A stretch of DNA of 64,000 nt, taken from the NCBI GenBank assembly GCA_020746105.1, contig CM036629.1, positions 9,936,001 through 10,000,000 of the forward strand, read 5' to 3'. Of the stretch, positions 1 through 13,600 are shown piece by piece. This stretch comes from Trogon surrucura. Lineage: Eukaryota > Chordata > Aves > Trogoniformes > Trogonidae. Under the pieces are notes generated by a model that worked only from the letters and a program-made list of their open reading frames with translations, was not told the DNA's origin and ran no database searches. The translations under genes and the position numbers were made by a program. Position 1 is the first letter of the stretch. The number at the start of each line of letters is the position of its first letter.

Positions 1-3000
1 ACACTGTCAATGCGTGTTCTGTCATCAGTCGTACAAATTACTAATTTCAGTGCATTTCATTTTATCAGGTGAATGAGACTTGATCTCTGCTAAATGTTTC
101 CCTTTGTATAGGCTCAGACTGTGCCTCTTGGTGGGGAATTGCACCAGGGAGTATAGTATGAAGCATCATTTTAGGTGCTCCTCCTGGATCACAGGAGCTA
201 ATTATCTCTCCCTTTACCCAAAATCACCATCTGTAAAATCCTGATTTCAGCTTTCAATATTGGCTAATAACACCAGGCTGATGAGAGCTGGGGAACTTGT
301 TCCGTGCTGTCCCATGGAGCAAACACTGACTCTGCTGAAAAATGCAGCAGTGTTTTGCCCCTTTTGAGAAGCAGAAATTTTAGATACATCTGAGAACTTG
401 CCAGTGATTTTCTGTTGTCCAAATTTAACTGGAATAAACTCCCTCACTCCAAAAAAAAAAAAGCTTCAAAACTTGTCTATTAAATTTGTCAGTGTAATCT
501 TTCTCCTTTTTTGTTTTTTCTTCTTCATTACTGGCCTTCCTAGTACTTCGTACTGCTACCATCTGGTGCTAGGTGGGAGAGGGTGTGCAGGGATGCTTAC
601 AGGGAGACTCTTGTACGTTGAGAAGTCGGTGATCCGCACAACAGTTGACCTGAGTAGATGCACGCCTGTGCTGTTCTGCACATGCCACGTGGCTGTAGGA
701 TACTCAGCCAGCTCGTTGTAGTGGAGAAGCCTGTAGGCAGCTCTCACTTGGCACCTGGTGATGATACCACTGGCATGTCCTTGTCTTTACCTTGAAGTGA
801 AGCAGCATGTTTTCACGTGAACTGCTTGACAGTAGAAATGATGAATAGACTTGTTTACTTCTAAGAAAACCTTAAAAGAGCTCTAGAGACTGTAATGCCA
901 GTGAACCTCAGTACAGACAGGATACGCGCAGTGTGCCATGCCCTGACTCAAGGTCTGTCCGATCCTGCACAACTTAGGTTTTCCAGCATCTGGAGAGATG
1001 TAAGATTATCTCTGCTATCCCCTTTTTCTTCCCTGTGTCATCACTTGTAAAAGGTATTTTAATCAATACCTTACAGACTCTCAAGATCTTTACTGGCTTC
1101 TATGACAGATACTTGCAGTAGTGCATTACAAGGCAAAACACATCTCGTACAGGTGTAATTGTTATCTTTCTCTGTATGGTATTTTGGATGAGCTTGAGTG
1201 TAGGTTCATATTTTGAATTAGTACTTAGCAAAAGAGCTGAGGATCTCACTTTGGTGCTTAAAACACTATATAGACAGAATTTAGAGGCTGAAGTCAAGTC
1301 AATTCGGATCCTCTAGTGGTTGCCTAAACACTGACATTTTTTGTTAGAGTTCTTTAGATACTGAAAAATACCTAAAAATGACCCAGTTTGAAAAGTTACG
1401 TTCTTGTATTCAGCCTACGTGACATGATTCAGAGACAAGGCAGTGAGCAGCTGAGCTCTGTCTCTGTACCTCTGAGCTTAAAATAACTAGCACGGCAGCT
1501 GTTTTATTCTGACATGGTAGAGGAGGAGGAGGAGGTGATGCTGTTACTGCTCAGAACTTACACAGTCAAAGTTAAAGCACACAGGCCCTGAATGTCAGGT
1601 TTTTTACTCCGTAGCCTTGTTCAGTTGGGAGTTGTATCTTCTGTTTAGCAGTCGTTGAGTAAAGTCTGTCAACAGTCTAAGGAGCAGGTCAGAACCCAAG
1701 TCTCCTTTTCCACAGAGGCACCATGACACCTCAGCTGTAAAGTTCTTGTCATTGTTGTTACCTGAGCCTCACAAATACTGTGTTTTGAGCTGGGCTATAG
1801 GCTACCTTCTAGTGTCGATCCTATTAGCTAGTATGCCTCAGAAGAACTTTGTGAAGAATTTTGGAGTTCAGAAGTTTATTTGAGGTTATTTTTTCTCTCT
1901 TAAGATTCTTGGGAGCCTTCCTCATCTGGTTGGTGTGTAATGTGGAAATGTAATACTATGTAAGAGATTTAAGTGGTTTGGAAATAAATGGTTACTCCTA
2001 TAAAGGCGCAGGAAGGTACTTATGTCTCATTGCAATGAATTACTTTGACACACCTTGTCTTCATTGTCCTTGCTTCTGAAATTTTTTATTCAATTGTGTG
2101 TGTGTCTTATTTTGAAACTTGATTTCAAAACTGCATGACACAGTAAGGCATAAAGGTACTGGCAGATGATGTGACAAGTTATTAAAAGGGAAGTTCAGAG
2201 AGCTAAGGAAGTCTGGCAAACAAAGAGTAAGTAAATTAAAAATTAAGAAATGCTTTGCGTGTTAACACTGTATGTTTCCAGTACTTCTAGGAAAGTAATG
2301 GAAATGGATTCTTTGTACTTTGGGATGGGAATGAAATTCATAATTTTTTGTACCCACTATGAAATGTCACTTTCAGAGTAGTATTAATTCATTTTTTCTG
2401 AAAGACTTAAGCAAATACTTCTAAAATGTGTAACTGGGTCACATGAGTAGAGAGAAAACAATGTGGGAATTAAATTAAATCTTCTTATATTAAAGCAAAT
2501 TAAAATGAAAGCCTTATTTAATTGATTTTAAACACTCTGGATCAAACTGTTTATTTCTTTCTCTGAAGCCTTTCATGCTACATCTACAGATGTAATTTCA
2601 GTGATTGATTACTGTGATTAAATGATAAAAGCATTTTTGTAAACTCTTGACCTCAATCTGTGCTGTAGTCTAGGAGCCCAGCTTCTAGTTGCTATCTGTA
2701 ACTTAAAGATATTAAAGGAGGAAGAAACCATTTTATTAATTTGAAAATATACTGATAGTGACAATGGATGAATGGGATTAAAATCATTTGCCTGTTTTCA
2801 TCACAATTTGGCAAAGCACTTTCATATCAAATCAGTAAAAATACCTGCAAAACACTGAAAAAGACAGGAGTAAAATTGGTTTACTGTCCTTACAGGTGAG
2901 TCAGGAAAATTAATAGCTTCAAGTATTCACAGAACTGCCGTAAGACTACACTGTTTCATCTCCTGCCATATCCTTTTGATTTCAGTTAACAATGTGCAAT

Positions 3001-4513
3001 ATTCTGACATCATGGAGACATTCCTTAACAGCAATACCAAAAAAAAAAAAGTCCCACTTGTGGCTGCAAGTGTGGTGGGGGTTTGAAACCGGAGACTCAG
3101 TAAGTTTTAAGAAGTGAAAACGCTAAATTCACAGTTGGTATTTTTTTGTCCATTATGGATTCTTTTACCTTCTCACTTGAGTCAAAACCTGCACGTTTGG
3201 TGTCAGAAATGTTTGGGGTTTTTTTCTCAGGGTAAAGATTTTGCCCTTCTCTAACTCTTTCTGAAATTATTAGAACAGATGCATTAAGGTTGTGGGATAT
3301 GATTCTTACAAGTAGCAAATTATCTGAAATATACTACAGAAACAGAAAAACAAAAGCTTTCTTAAGGAGAAATGTTTGTGTGTGACTGCATCTTGGAGGC
3401 ACTGGATGCTTTTATGATACAGAAGAACACCTTGCTGGCACCCTCCAAAACAGCAGCGTGGTCAAGGTCATAATGAAGAAGGGGCTTTGATTATTGCCCT
3501 GGGCTCTGACATGCTTAGCCAGCTTTACGGAACAGTGTCTGCTCCATCTCCTGGCTCTGCCCCCAGAAGTAGAGGAGAAAACTTCATCTGTTCCCATTGC
3601 CAAGGCAGGAATGGATTCTAGCAGGCTCCCAGGATACAGACCTGCCACAGAATGAGACTCCCAGCTGGCAAAGTCTGAAGGTTTTCACAGTTCCAGTGAG
3701 AGTGGCACTGTTACAGTACCAGAGACAGTGTATAATTCTGTTAGTCATCGGTGTGCGCGTATGAACCTCGTGTGCCCTGCTGACCAGTGGGCATGTGTTA
3801 GATCAGTTCTTTAGAAGGGAGATTTTGCTATATTAGACCTGCTATTTTGGTTGGTTGGTTGGTTGGTTGGTTCTTGTTTCAGTATTACAGCCTGTCTTTC
3901 TCTCTGTATTTGTTACACACTAGCAAATGCCCAATTTGGTTTGTCTTGTGCTGGTTTTACTGTGCTGGTAGGCTGGGGTTTGTGCTTTATATTTAGCTTT
4001 GAAACAACAGGAAACATACCAATAGAGATTCAGTTTAATCTTAAATTTGTTTAAAGCATCATGCAACGCGTAAGAAAATTTATTAACGGAGCTGACGTGG
4101 GAAGATATTGTCATAAAATAATGAGGAAGCACTGACACTTTTTTAAGTAGTGTTTAAGCTGAAGAACCATGGAGGGATTAAGGAAAATGGCAGATAAGTG
4201 CACTTGTACTTGTTTTAGAATAAAGTAAGAATATGTTCAGCCTTTTAAGTGGATGCTTAATGCAATTAACTGCTGATTTGAACCCGCTTATTCAGTGTAT
4301 TCGTTGATTTAAGTCAGGCATGGTTGCAACTCTGTCTGTAAAGTTAATATAAATGCTCATAGATTTTAAACTATCCAATAGCTGCTAACTTTGGTTTTAT
4401 TATATTTGATTTCAGCAGACTTGAATGATTTAATTACAATATTTCGTAATATTACTTATTTAGTTTATTTGTAGCAAATAAGTTGGTTTTATGTTTATAT
4501 GTATGTTTTACAG
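1..4513 (+). other. ITFG1: ITFG1 intron (partial)
   Basis: No exon of the expected upstream peptide was found here, so the window opens inside an intron. The content is unremarkable AT-rich sequence with A-runs near 450 and 3040 and a TTGG microsatellite near 3850. The short ORFs have no recognisable product. Confidence 0.75.
3847..3873. repeat. (TTGG)n microsatellite
   Basis: About six tandem TTGG units within the ITFG1 intron. Confidence 0.85.
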
Positions 4514-4664
4514 CAATCAGCAAGCATTTTTACTAGAAAACGTCCCATGCAATAATGTAAGCTGCAAGAGTGTACGTCGCATGTTTAAAGTTTTTTGGGA
4601 GCTCTCGGATCTAAATCAAATCAAGGATGCAGTGGTAGCAACCTTCTTTGACATATACGAAGAT
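4514..4664 (+). CDS. ITFG1: ITFG1 coding exon (first in window)
   Basis: The acceptor is ttttacag and the donor is gtaagt. The first base completes a Ser codon from the previous, unseen exon; then the frame reads NQQAFLLENVPCN through VVATFFDIYED. It ends in phase 0, in the middle of an FG-GAP-like acidic loop. It contains the Cys pair CNNVSC with an NVS glycosylation sequon. Confidence 0.95.
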
Positions 4665-7600
4665 GTAAGTTTAACTCTTTACTACAGCATCTTTCTGTGT
4701 TGCTGTATCTGCGGGTGCTGTTGGCAGACTGCTTGGTAGAAAAGGCTCTGCAGCACGGGGCAGGCGGTGTCTTTAGCCTGGGAAACGCTCTTGCGATGCT
4801 CCCTGGCAGGTGAGCAGGTGGCAGCAACCCATCACTGCCTACAGGTCTGCTGACCCTCTGTGTACTCCATTGAGCTGCTCTCTTCAGTGGCAAGAAAGCA
4901 GCCGTGGAACACATGCACTGTGCTGGTTAGCTGGCCTAAATTGCCATAGAATAGTAAGATTTTGAAGATGAAGGAGGTGTCAAAGTTTGCTGAGCACTCA
5001 ATTTTTCTTCTTTCTATCTCTAAGGGACTTCGTTTGCTAAATTTAGATGTAATCTAAAGTAAATCAGCACTCTAATGCAAATTAATTTCTTTTTTCCACT
5101 AGGGAATCTTGGATATCATTGTGCTAAGCAAAGGCTACTCCAACAAGGACTTTGCTATCCATACGTTAAAAAATAACTTTGAAGCAGATGCCTATTTTGT
5201 TAAAGTTATTGGTAAGTTATTACTGTATAATCAAGTCAGAATGGGACATTGACAAGAATGTGATTATTTGAGCCTCTGTATATGATAACAAATAAAAAAT
5301 GACGACTTGGGAGTCATGGCAGTTGTGAATATTTGCACACAAAATATTAAAAATGTTCCTGCACTAGAACAGTGCCATTTCTGACTCCAGTAGGGAATTA
5401 TTTCAAATCAGACTATTACACTATGAACATCTTATAGACACGTTTCAGTATTTCACTGTCCCAAAACATTTTTACCCTAAACTTCATCAGCATTAAAGTA
5501 GACAGAAAATGCTTTAAAATCTTCCTGGTGGTTAGGATGACCTGCCCTCCAAATCTAGCCCAAACCTTAGTTTTTGCTGTCTGCCACACTTGCTTCAGGA
5601 TACCATAATTCATGGACAAGCTACATTTTCACTTGGATTCAGTACTGCCTGATCTGTATCCTCTTTCCTGCTTTGAGCCATTATTGGGCTGCTCTGCAAG
5701 CAGACTTGTCATCTGAAGTTCAAATTTTGCATCTGAGCAACCTGATCTAGTTAAAGATGTCCCTGCTCACTGCAGAGGGGTTGGACTAGATCACCTTTAA
5801 AGGTCCCTTCTAGCTCAACACATTCTATGATTCTATGATAGAATGACTCCTTAGTTTTTTTGGTGGGTTTTTTGGGGGGGAGGAAGGGGCAGGGGGTGGT
5901 GTTTGCTTTAAAATACATTTTAGTGCTGATGTTTTAATACTCAGTGGGACAGGATGTTCTCGGTTATAAACAGATGGCTTTCATTATCCATCATTTAGTT
6001 GATTACAAATAAGTGTTTAACAGATATTTCTGTACTTTAACTGCTTTTTGAAACTATAATATGTTTTAAACAAGCAGTTGAACAACTGTCACAGGCTTTA
6101 GATATCAAGTAACATTATACATATCTGCCTACAATACTTTTGAATTCATAGAATAAATAGGCAATGGCATTTTTGTTACAGCTTTTGTGAATTGCTTCAA
6201 ATCAAGTTGTAAAACTATTCCTTGTACAGAAGGAAAAGCATTCATGTACCTTTTTACCAGTTAAAACAATAAATCTGCATCTGCCAATATTTTAATTTTA
6301 AATGGTTAGAAATGAAGAATATTGAATAAAATGTACAATCCGCTATTTAAAAAGTTTTCATTTGCATTTTTTTTTAACTGGCAAGTCTCTCCTTTTGAAG
6401 CTGGTTAACCAGGGAAATATGATAAAACTGTGATTAGCTGATTAATTTCCTCAAAGTATGCTTCAAACAGATTAGGCATTTTTTTACGCATTAACATAAC
6501 GAAAATGTCTTCTATGTGACTTATGTTTTAATGGATATCTGTCACTATTACTATACTTTAACAGATTTCAGAGATAATGCTTGTAAAATGGCTTGTTAAC
6601 ATAGATACTACAAGCTTGCTTTTTTGTTTTTGCAGTTCTCAGTGGCCTCTGTTCTAATGACTGTCCTAGGAAGATAACAGTAAGTGTAACTATAACTTTG
6701 CTTTACTATTTAGTGTCAAATAAGCTGAGGTCTAATTATACCAAAAACTCTCAGCATACTAAGACAGTTATTGGCTGGAAGAACGTGTAATCCAAATCAC
6801 GACTGGCCAAGCTCTGCGTGTTTCAGACCCGTACCTTTTGCGAGCTGCCTGCTCAGAGATGAAATCAGTTGACTCACTCTGCAGTGATCTTTGTTACCCA
6901 GGGTCATGGGCGGTGGGATAGACCAGATACAAGAAAAACTTGCGTGACACAGCTGGATGCCCCAACTGTGTAGTGTGCCAAGTCCTGTTCCGGGCAGTCG
7001 GAAAGGCCAGGCAACACACACCTCTAACAGATCTCGTGCCATTATCACTTATTCTTATGGTTTAGAACTTACTGGGGTTTGAGGCATGGTGTGAAATGTG
7101 TCATCATCTCTTCTTATAATGTTCTTACTGTAACTCATCTGAAAGATCTTTACTGGATTTGATGCCGTAATACCAGCTTGAATTCAGCATTAAAAAAAAC
7201 AAAACAAAACAAACTTTTTAAAAAATCTATTCTTACAGTTGTCTTCCTCCTCTCCCTCTCCCACCGTAGCAAATAATTGTTCCTCCCCTTCTTAGGTGCA
7301 TTTGTTACAGTTCATTGTTCAGTAATCTACAACTCCCTTTGATTTTTTTTTTTTTTTCATTTTTTCCCCATAACTGTACTTTGATGTTTAAGTACATTTT
7401 CTCCCTCAAGAGAATTTGCTTAAAATAGGTATTGGTACCTGACATTTGACATAACCACTTTCATGAATTAAATAAAACATCGCTAAATAATGATAACAAA
7501 ATTTTGAATGTGCAGTATTTTTTTAATTCAGAAAGACCATCAAGATAGTGCATTCTCTTAGACAGTACCAAATTAGTTCTGCTTTTCCAGAACATGCAGT

Positions 7601-10600
7601 TATTTCTTTGAATTTTTAGGATTTTTTCATTTTACTTGTAACTTCCAAGGAAACATTAAGCTTTTTGCCAGAGGACTGAATAGTATTGCTTTCTTCATGA
7701 GAAACCAAATATTACTTAAGCCAACTGATAAGCCTTATTTTGAAAATGAATTTCCGCATAATGCTGTGACCAAAACAGTTGCAAGATTTTGAAATTAACC
7801 ATATCAAGAGGAAGTATTAATCTAGAAACATTTTTCTTTGGTTTACTCTTCTATTACGATAGCTTTGTTCCTAAAATTTTGCCTTTTTTTTTCCTCCCCC
7901 CTCTTCTCTCCTTTCTGCTCTTGTAGCCTTTTGGTGTAAATCAGCCTGGTCCTTACATCATGTACACCACTGTAGATGCAAATGGATACCTGAAAAACGG
8001 GTCAGGTAAGATAACCTCATAATGAGAACACACACGGCATGGTCTGTCTCTGCAGCTTAGTCGGGAAGAAGTTTACAGAGCGAAGTGGGACTGGTTTTGA
8101 ATAGTCTTCAGTTTACAAGGAGAAAACCCCCTGACTTTCTCCTCTCTCTGTACAGATTGCATATTTATTACAAATATTGCAACTGCGGGGTTTTTTTCTT
8201 CCTCCTCTGCCCCATGCATATTGGGTTTGAACAGTGGGCTATATCTTACCCAATCTGAAAAACCATTGGGTGCAATGTCATCAGTTTGTGAAATAGGGGA
8301 AGCTTCTAATAACTTGCCTTTTCTACCAATTCCTTAGCAACTGTCTATCAAGAAACAACACTGGCCTTGAAATACCTAAATAGAGTCTTGTAGCCACATG
8401 AAAAAGGATCAACATAATATTTGGTAAACACAGGATGTATTTTTCTAGAGTTCACTACACCTGGCAAGCTGACACCCACTGATGAAATCATGAGTAGTGT
8501 GAGGAAGGTAGAGAAGGAATGGCTGTATCACATAATACAAGAACTACAAGGTGTCAAAGAATTTTTAGGAAATGGGGTCAAAATAAATGGAAAGAAGCAG
8601 CACTTGTAGCTTAACTAAATCACATGAGATGTTGGAGATGCCACAGTTTAAATAAGTCCATAAACAAAGTAGACCAAAAAAAAAAAATAATCCATTCGCT
8701 ATGGTCCAAGCAGTGCCTAATGTTAGAAAATCCTGCGGTATATGCTGCCTTCTTAGATATGCACTAGTGGCTCCTAGGAGACAAAGGTGACTGTACTAAG
8801 TGGTCTATTAGTCTGATTTACAACTGTTAATCCTATGACTACAATGGACTTCTCGCTTAAGCAAAAAATCCCAAACTCAGAAGCCAAAACATGATCAGAG
8901 TATGCAAATCTGTAAGTTGCTCCATTCTGACCCTGTCTGAATGGTGGCAGTCATCTGCATCTCTCACTCCAGTCTTAGTTCAGATTAAACTCATATTTTC
9001 AAAAAAGCTTCCCGTAATTCACTGGAAAAATTGTATTCTCTACAACACTAATTTAAATAATAGTGATAATTCAGGGGAAAAATGCTAACATGTTAAGGTC
9101 CTAAATCAGTGATAAGGCTCTCACCTTGAATACTGTGCTCAGGACTGTTAATTTCACCCTAGAAAAAACAGAGAAAGATGTCCTGAAGTATGAATCAGCT
9201 GCAAAAACATATCCTGATGTTCTGTAGCACTTCTGTATTTGTACATGCTTAAATGTGGGTTTGAAAGCTTTAAAGTATTAGCCTACATTTTAATCAAGCT
9301 AATAATTAATGCTAACATGACAATGCAGAGCACTTTATCTAATTATTGCAGAGATTTAACAAACTAATTGTCCTGCAGTTGTACCCTCAGCTTCATTGCT
9401 CTGAAGCTTTTCTTCATAAGCTAAATTTAAGAAGAGCCAGCATATTTAGCTAGAATCATTTAAAACCCCATGATGAGTTTAGAGATTGTTAGTTACACAA
9501 CACTCTGTTAGACTATCTGACCCATGCCCTTAGGCAGCCAGTTCTGGCTGGGGAAGAACTGCCATTTCTCATTATTGCCAATTACCAAGATGAAGGCTTG
9601 CAAGCTTTGTCAGTGCCAAGGCACAGTACAGCCTGTCTTGTTAACCAGATTGAAAAATATTGGTAAAGGCCTACTCAGGATCTTTCTCCTTATCCTTCAA
9701 AGGCTTGGATTCCTGTGAATGGGAAACTCACTTCAGGATGCTGTGGTTTTGGTTATTTGTGGTCACTAATAACTTTCGAATTCCAAAGCTTGTTTAAGCC
9801 AATTTTACCTGGAGCATACCTGCCTCAAATAAAACTCTGCTGGTTCTGTAAAAATGGTAGAATACAAAATTCTACGTGAGAAAAATACTTCAGTTTGAGA
9901 TGAACAGTTACTTGATCTGGTTTTGTCCTCAGGCTGACCATATGGTCAGCATGCGTGCAGCTGCAGTTAGCCAGAGCCTGAGATGTTCTTGCCCAAGCAG
10001 TAATGAAGGAGCATAGCAGGAAAAAACTTAGTGTACTCTGGAGGGTTTTGGGGGAAGTAGAAGATAAGGCTAAAAGGTGCTGCAAGTTCCATGCAGGAAG
10101 TAGGGCTGCTTGCAAAGACATACAGGGTTCATATTTATACAAATATAGACATTCTTAGTTTCAACGCTTCTGTCCCATGTTTGAAGGCATTTTGCCTCAG
10201 GACAGGGATCTAGAGATTCCTACCATGCTATGCATATTACTTTAATCCACACCGGAGTGCCTTTTCTGTCCTCCTCTTCTTGATGACCAAGTATCTTGGG
10301 GTTTTTCCCCTTTTTGCTTCCATGTTGCATACTGGCTTTAGAGTTGAGTTTCTGATAGGATGTTGCCAATACCGCCTAAGCAGACTTTCTGCTGTGCCTT
10401 TTGCAACCGAGCTTGCCTATCCCGCGTCGGCCTTTTTAGCCATCAGTGCACTTGTAGCAAGTGTGGGTAGAGCCCTTCCCATATCTTCGTTCGCGAAGCC
10501 TAGCCGTGATGCTTGGTAAGACATGCACTTAGGTGTGTGGCTGTGGGTACAACCATCACCAGGCTCAGAGCCCTGTCCAACCTGACCTTGGATGTTTCTA

Positions 10601-13600
10601 GGGATGGGGCATCTGCCGCCTTTCTGGGCAACCTGTTCCAGTGTTTCACCACCCTCATTGTAAAAAATGTCTTCCTTCTATCTAGTCTAAATCTCTTTCA
10701 GTTTAAAACCGTTAACTCCTTGTCCTGTCGCAACAGACCTTGTTAAAAAGATTGTCCCCATCCTTCTTATAAATTCTCTTTAAGTAATGAAAGACTGCTA
10801 TAAGGTCTCCAAGGAACCCTCTCTTCACTGGGCTGAAAACCCCCAACTCTCCCAAGCCTGTCTTCATAGGAGAGGTGTTCCAGCCCTCTGATCATTAAGT
10901 ACAATTATATTACTAAATCACAAATTAAATACAGTTGTTAAATACAAGCTATTTTGTTGTACCTATTGTTTTTTAGAAGACATGAGTACTTGTTTTTTTC
11001 AAAACGCACAAGTATAAAAGGTTTGGAATACACTTCATATCATATTGAAGAGTAAAAACTCTTTTACTTTCACAAATTCGTGTAACAAATATTGGAGTTC
11101 ATTTATCTCTCCTTATGCTGTAAATTAAACTACTTGCAGTTGATCAGTGCCCCTTCCCTCTGTATTCTTTGGGGATATCTTCCTGGAATATGAACTTACT
11201 GATAAAACTTCTCCTGAGAGCTGCTGTCAGTGTCATTGGAAATTACTGTGATTTCTGTATTACAAAATTTCTTTCCAGCCTGCTACTAAGTTACTTGAGT
11301 GCATTCATTGGCTGAACATGCATTTAAATGCATAAATCAGTGGGTTTAAAGTAGTGTCATGTACTCACTCCGTAAGGCTCACTGGGACTTAACGCAGGTC
11401 TGCCTAAATTTGGTGCACCCATGTGAATATAAACTAACTTAACGAAAACACAGCTTCATAGATCCTTTGGTCGTGTAACTTAGAAGAGATACTGACACAC
11501 AGCCTTACTATCGTAGAATCAGGAGTATTGATGAATAATTCTGCCTAAGTAACTAAAAAGATGCTTTTTACTTAAGAAAAGGAACATGTGAGTAAAACCA
11601 TCAAATCGACCCTTTTTCTCTTCTTTAGAAAAGTGCTATAAAATGGCCATAAATCAAAAAAACCAACATAACCTTTGCTTAGATCTAATTATACTCGTTT
11701 AGATTCCTTAGAGGATTTTTTAACTCTTGCTACTTATTTGTAATTAACACAATCTCAGACTTAGAAATCTGACATTTTAAATGAGCTCCTACAATGCACT
11801 TAAATAATATCTAAGAATGTCTAGTAGAATCTATATTAGACTCCTAGGCATATTTTATATTTAAGATATAAATAGTAATCGTAGATGACTGAAACTTGCC
11901 ATATCTGAATGATATATTACATGCTGCTTTTTAAAGTAAATTTGACTTTTGTAAGTGTATATATTTTTAATCAGAAGATGACAAAATAGTGGATTTGTGG
12001 GATCTCAAGTGCAGAATATCTATTAAAAGGTTAATTCACAGCAGTGTAAACTTTGAGGAAATACAAGTTTATATGGGTTTGTTTTGTGTATGTGTGACCC
12101 TTTGGCACATGCTACTTAAACAAGCTTATAAAATAACCCAGTGGCAAAATAAATATGTTCTTCCAGCTGCAAGACCTCTGTGTCGTGGAAGAATGCACAT
12201 AGCTTACAGATTCCTTGTATCTTCAGGGAATAAAGCTAGGTCCAAATTTTAAGCTATTTCATGTATCATTTTCTTACTTATGTTTTTCTGGTTCTAAGTT
12301 TGGTTGGTTGTGGACCTGTTTTTTCTAGGGAGGCAGTGCTTTCAGAAATGCAATGTTTTTACAATTTAAGAAACGGCTATCAAATATGATTTAATACTGC
12401 TGTAGTACCATTCATCTTCACTGATAGCATATTTACAATAACAAAAACCTGAGAGTCCAGTCATGACGATTTTCCTTTTCTGTTTTGTCATTATGAAATA
12501 AAAGTAGTGAATTCCAAGTACGTTTATGGCCCTAGGAGTATTGCTACAGGGAATTTTTTAATACTGCCTTTGATGAGTTTCTCAACTGTAATATGTTAAT
12601 AGATTTTTTGAGTATCTCTAATTCCTGCAAGAACTTCTCAAAGTCACATTTTCTGAAGGTACTATATTAAGTTTGTAGCTAAACTTTCTTCTTTTACAAG
12701 TCCTACTCATAAAATTCAGTAAATGTTCTAACTAGAATTACTGGCCTACAGGCTATTATCTTGAAAAAGTCTGTTACATCAGAATTTTATTCTATGTGAC
12801 TATCAAGAAATACCTCAAGCAACACTTTCATATATGTGTACTGGTTGGCAATACCAAATCCACATGATGGTTAAACCTACAAAACATTTTTTTCCTACAT
12901 TAAGCTTTTAAAAGTATGGCATCGATATGCTATTTTAATACTAATTTTCATCAACTTTATTTCTGATATGATATCATGGAACAATCCGTATCTGAAGCTT
13001 TTAATTATACAAAAGCAATAATGAGATAATCCTATAGTTTGTAATCACAGTTTTGAAATAATGTATCTCTTTCCCAAGAAGTAATATAACAACATGGTTC
13101 TTTTTCTAATGAAAACAATGTTTGCCGTTCTTTTTATTTTATCTGTTGTTGGGGGGGGGCTTTTTGTTTGGTTGTTTGTTTCCCAAGTCAGTTGATTGTG
13201 TTTCTTGTCTTTACTGCTCGTTTTAGCAGCAGAAAAGTTATTGGCCGCTGAAACCAAACTATCCAGTCACCTTAAGTTATCCTTCCAGCTCTGGGCTAAG
13301 GGAAATCATATAGTACTCTGAGAAACGGCCACCATTCTGCATCTGATCTTCCTAATTCTGAAAGCCTTTAGTTCTGAATTATGGTATCTTTCATGTATGC
13401 AATATTCATGCAAAGAGTAAAATAAAAAGGCACATATGGCTGTCCTTATCGAATTCATTTTAAGGTTCTTTGATCTGCCAAGCCTTAACTACAGGAAATT
13501 TGCATAATTACAAGGGCTTTTTCTTTTAAACATTGTTAAATTATTCTGTCTCCTATTAACATTCCAGTATGTTGTTAAAAGATAGCAGAATAATAATTAG

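Larger units (their letters stand above)
5212..7926 (+). other. ITFG1: ITFG1 introns around the 44-nt exon
   Basis: Two introns (5212-6635 and 6680-7926). The first carries a CR1 3' tail (5728-5840) and a G-rich tract (5872-5902). The second has homopolymer T and AAAAC-type runs (7190-7220 and 7344-7360) but no gene. Confidence 0.8.
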
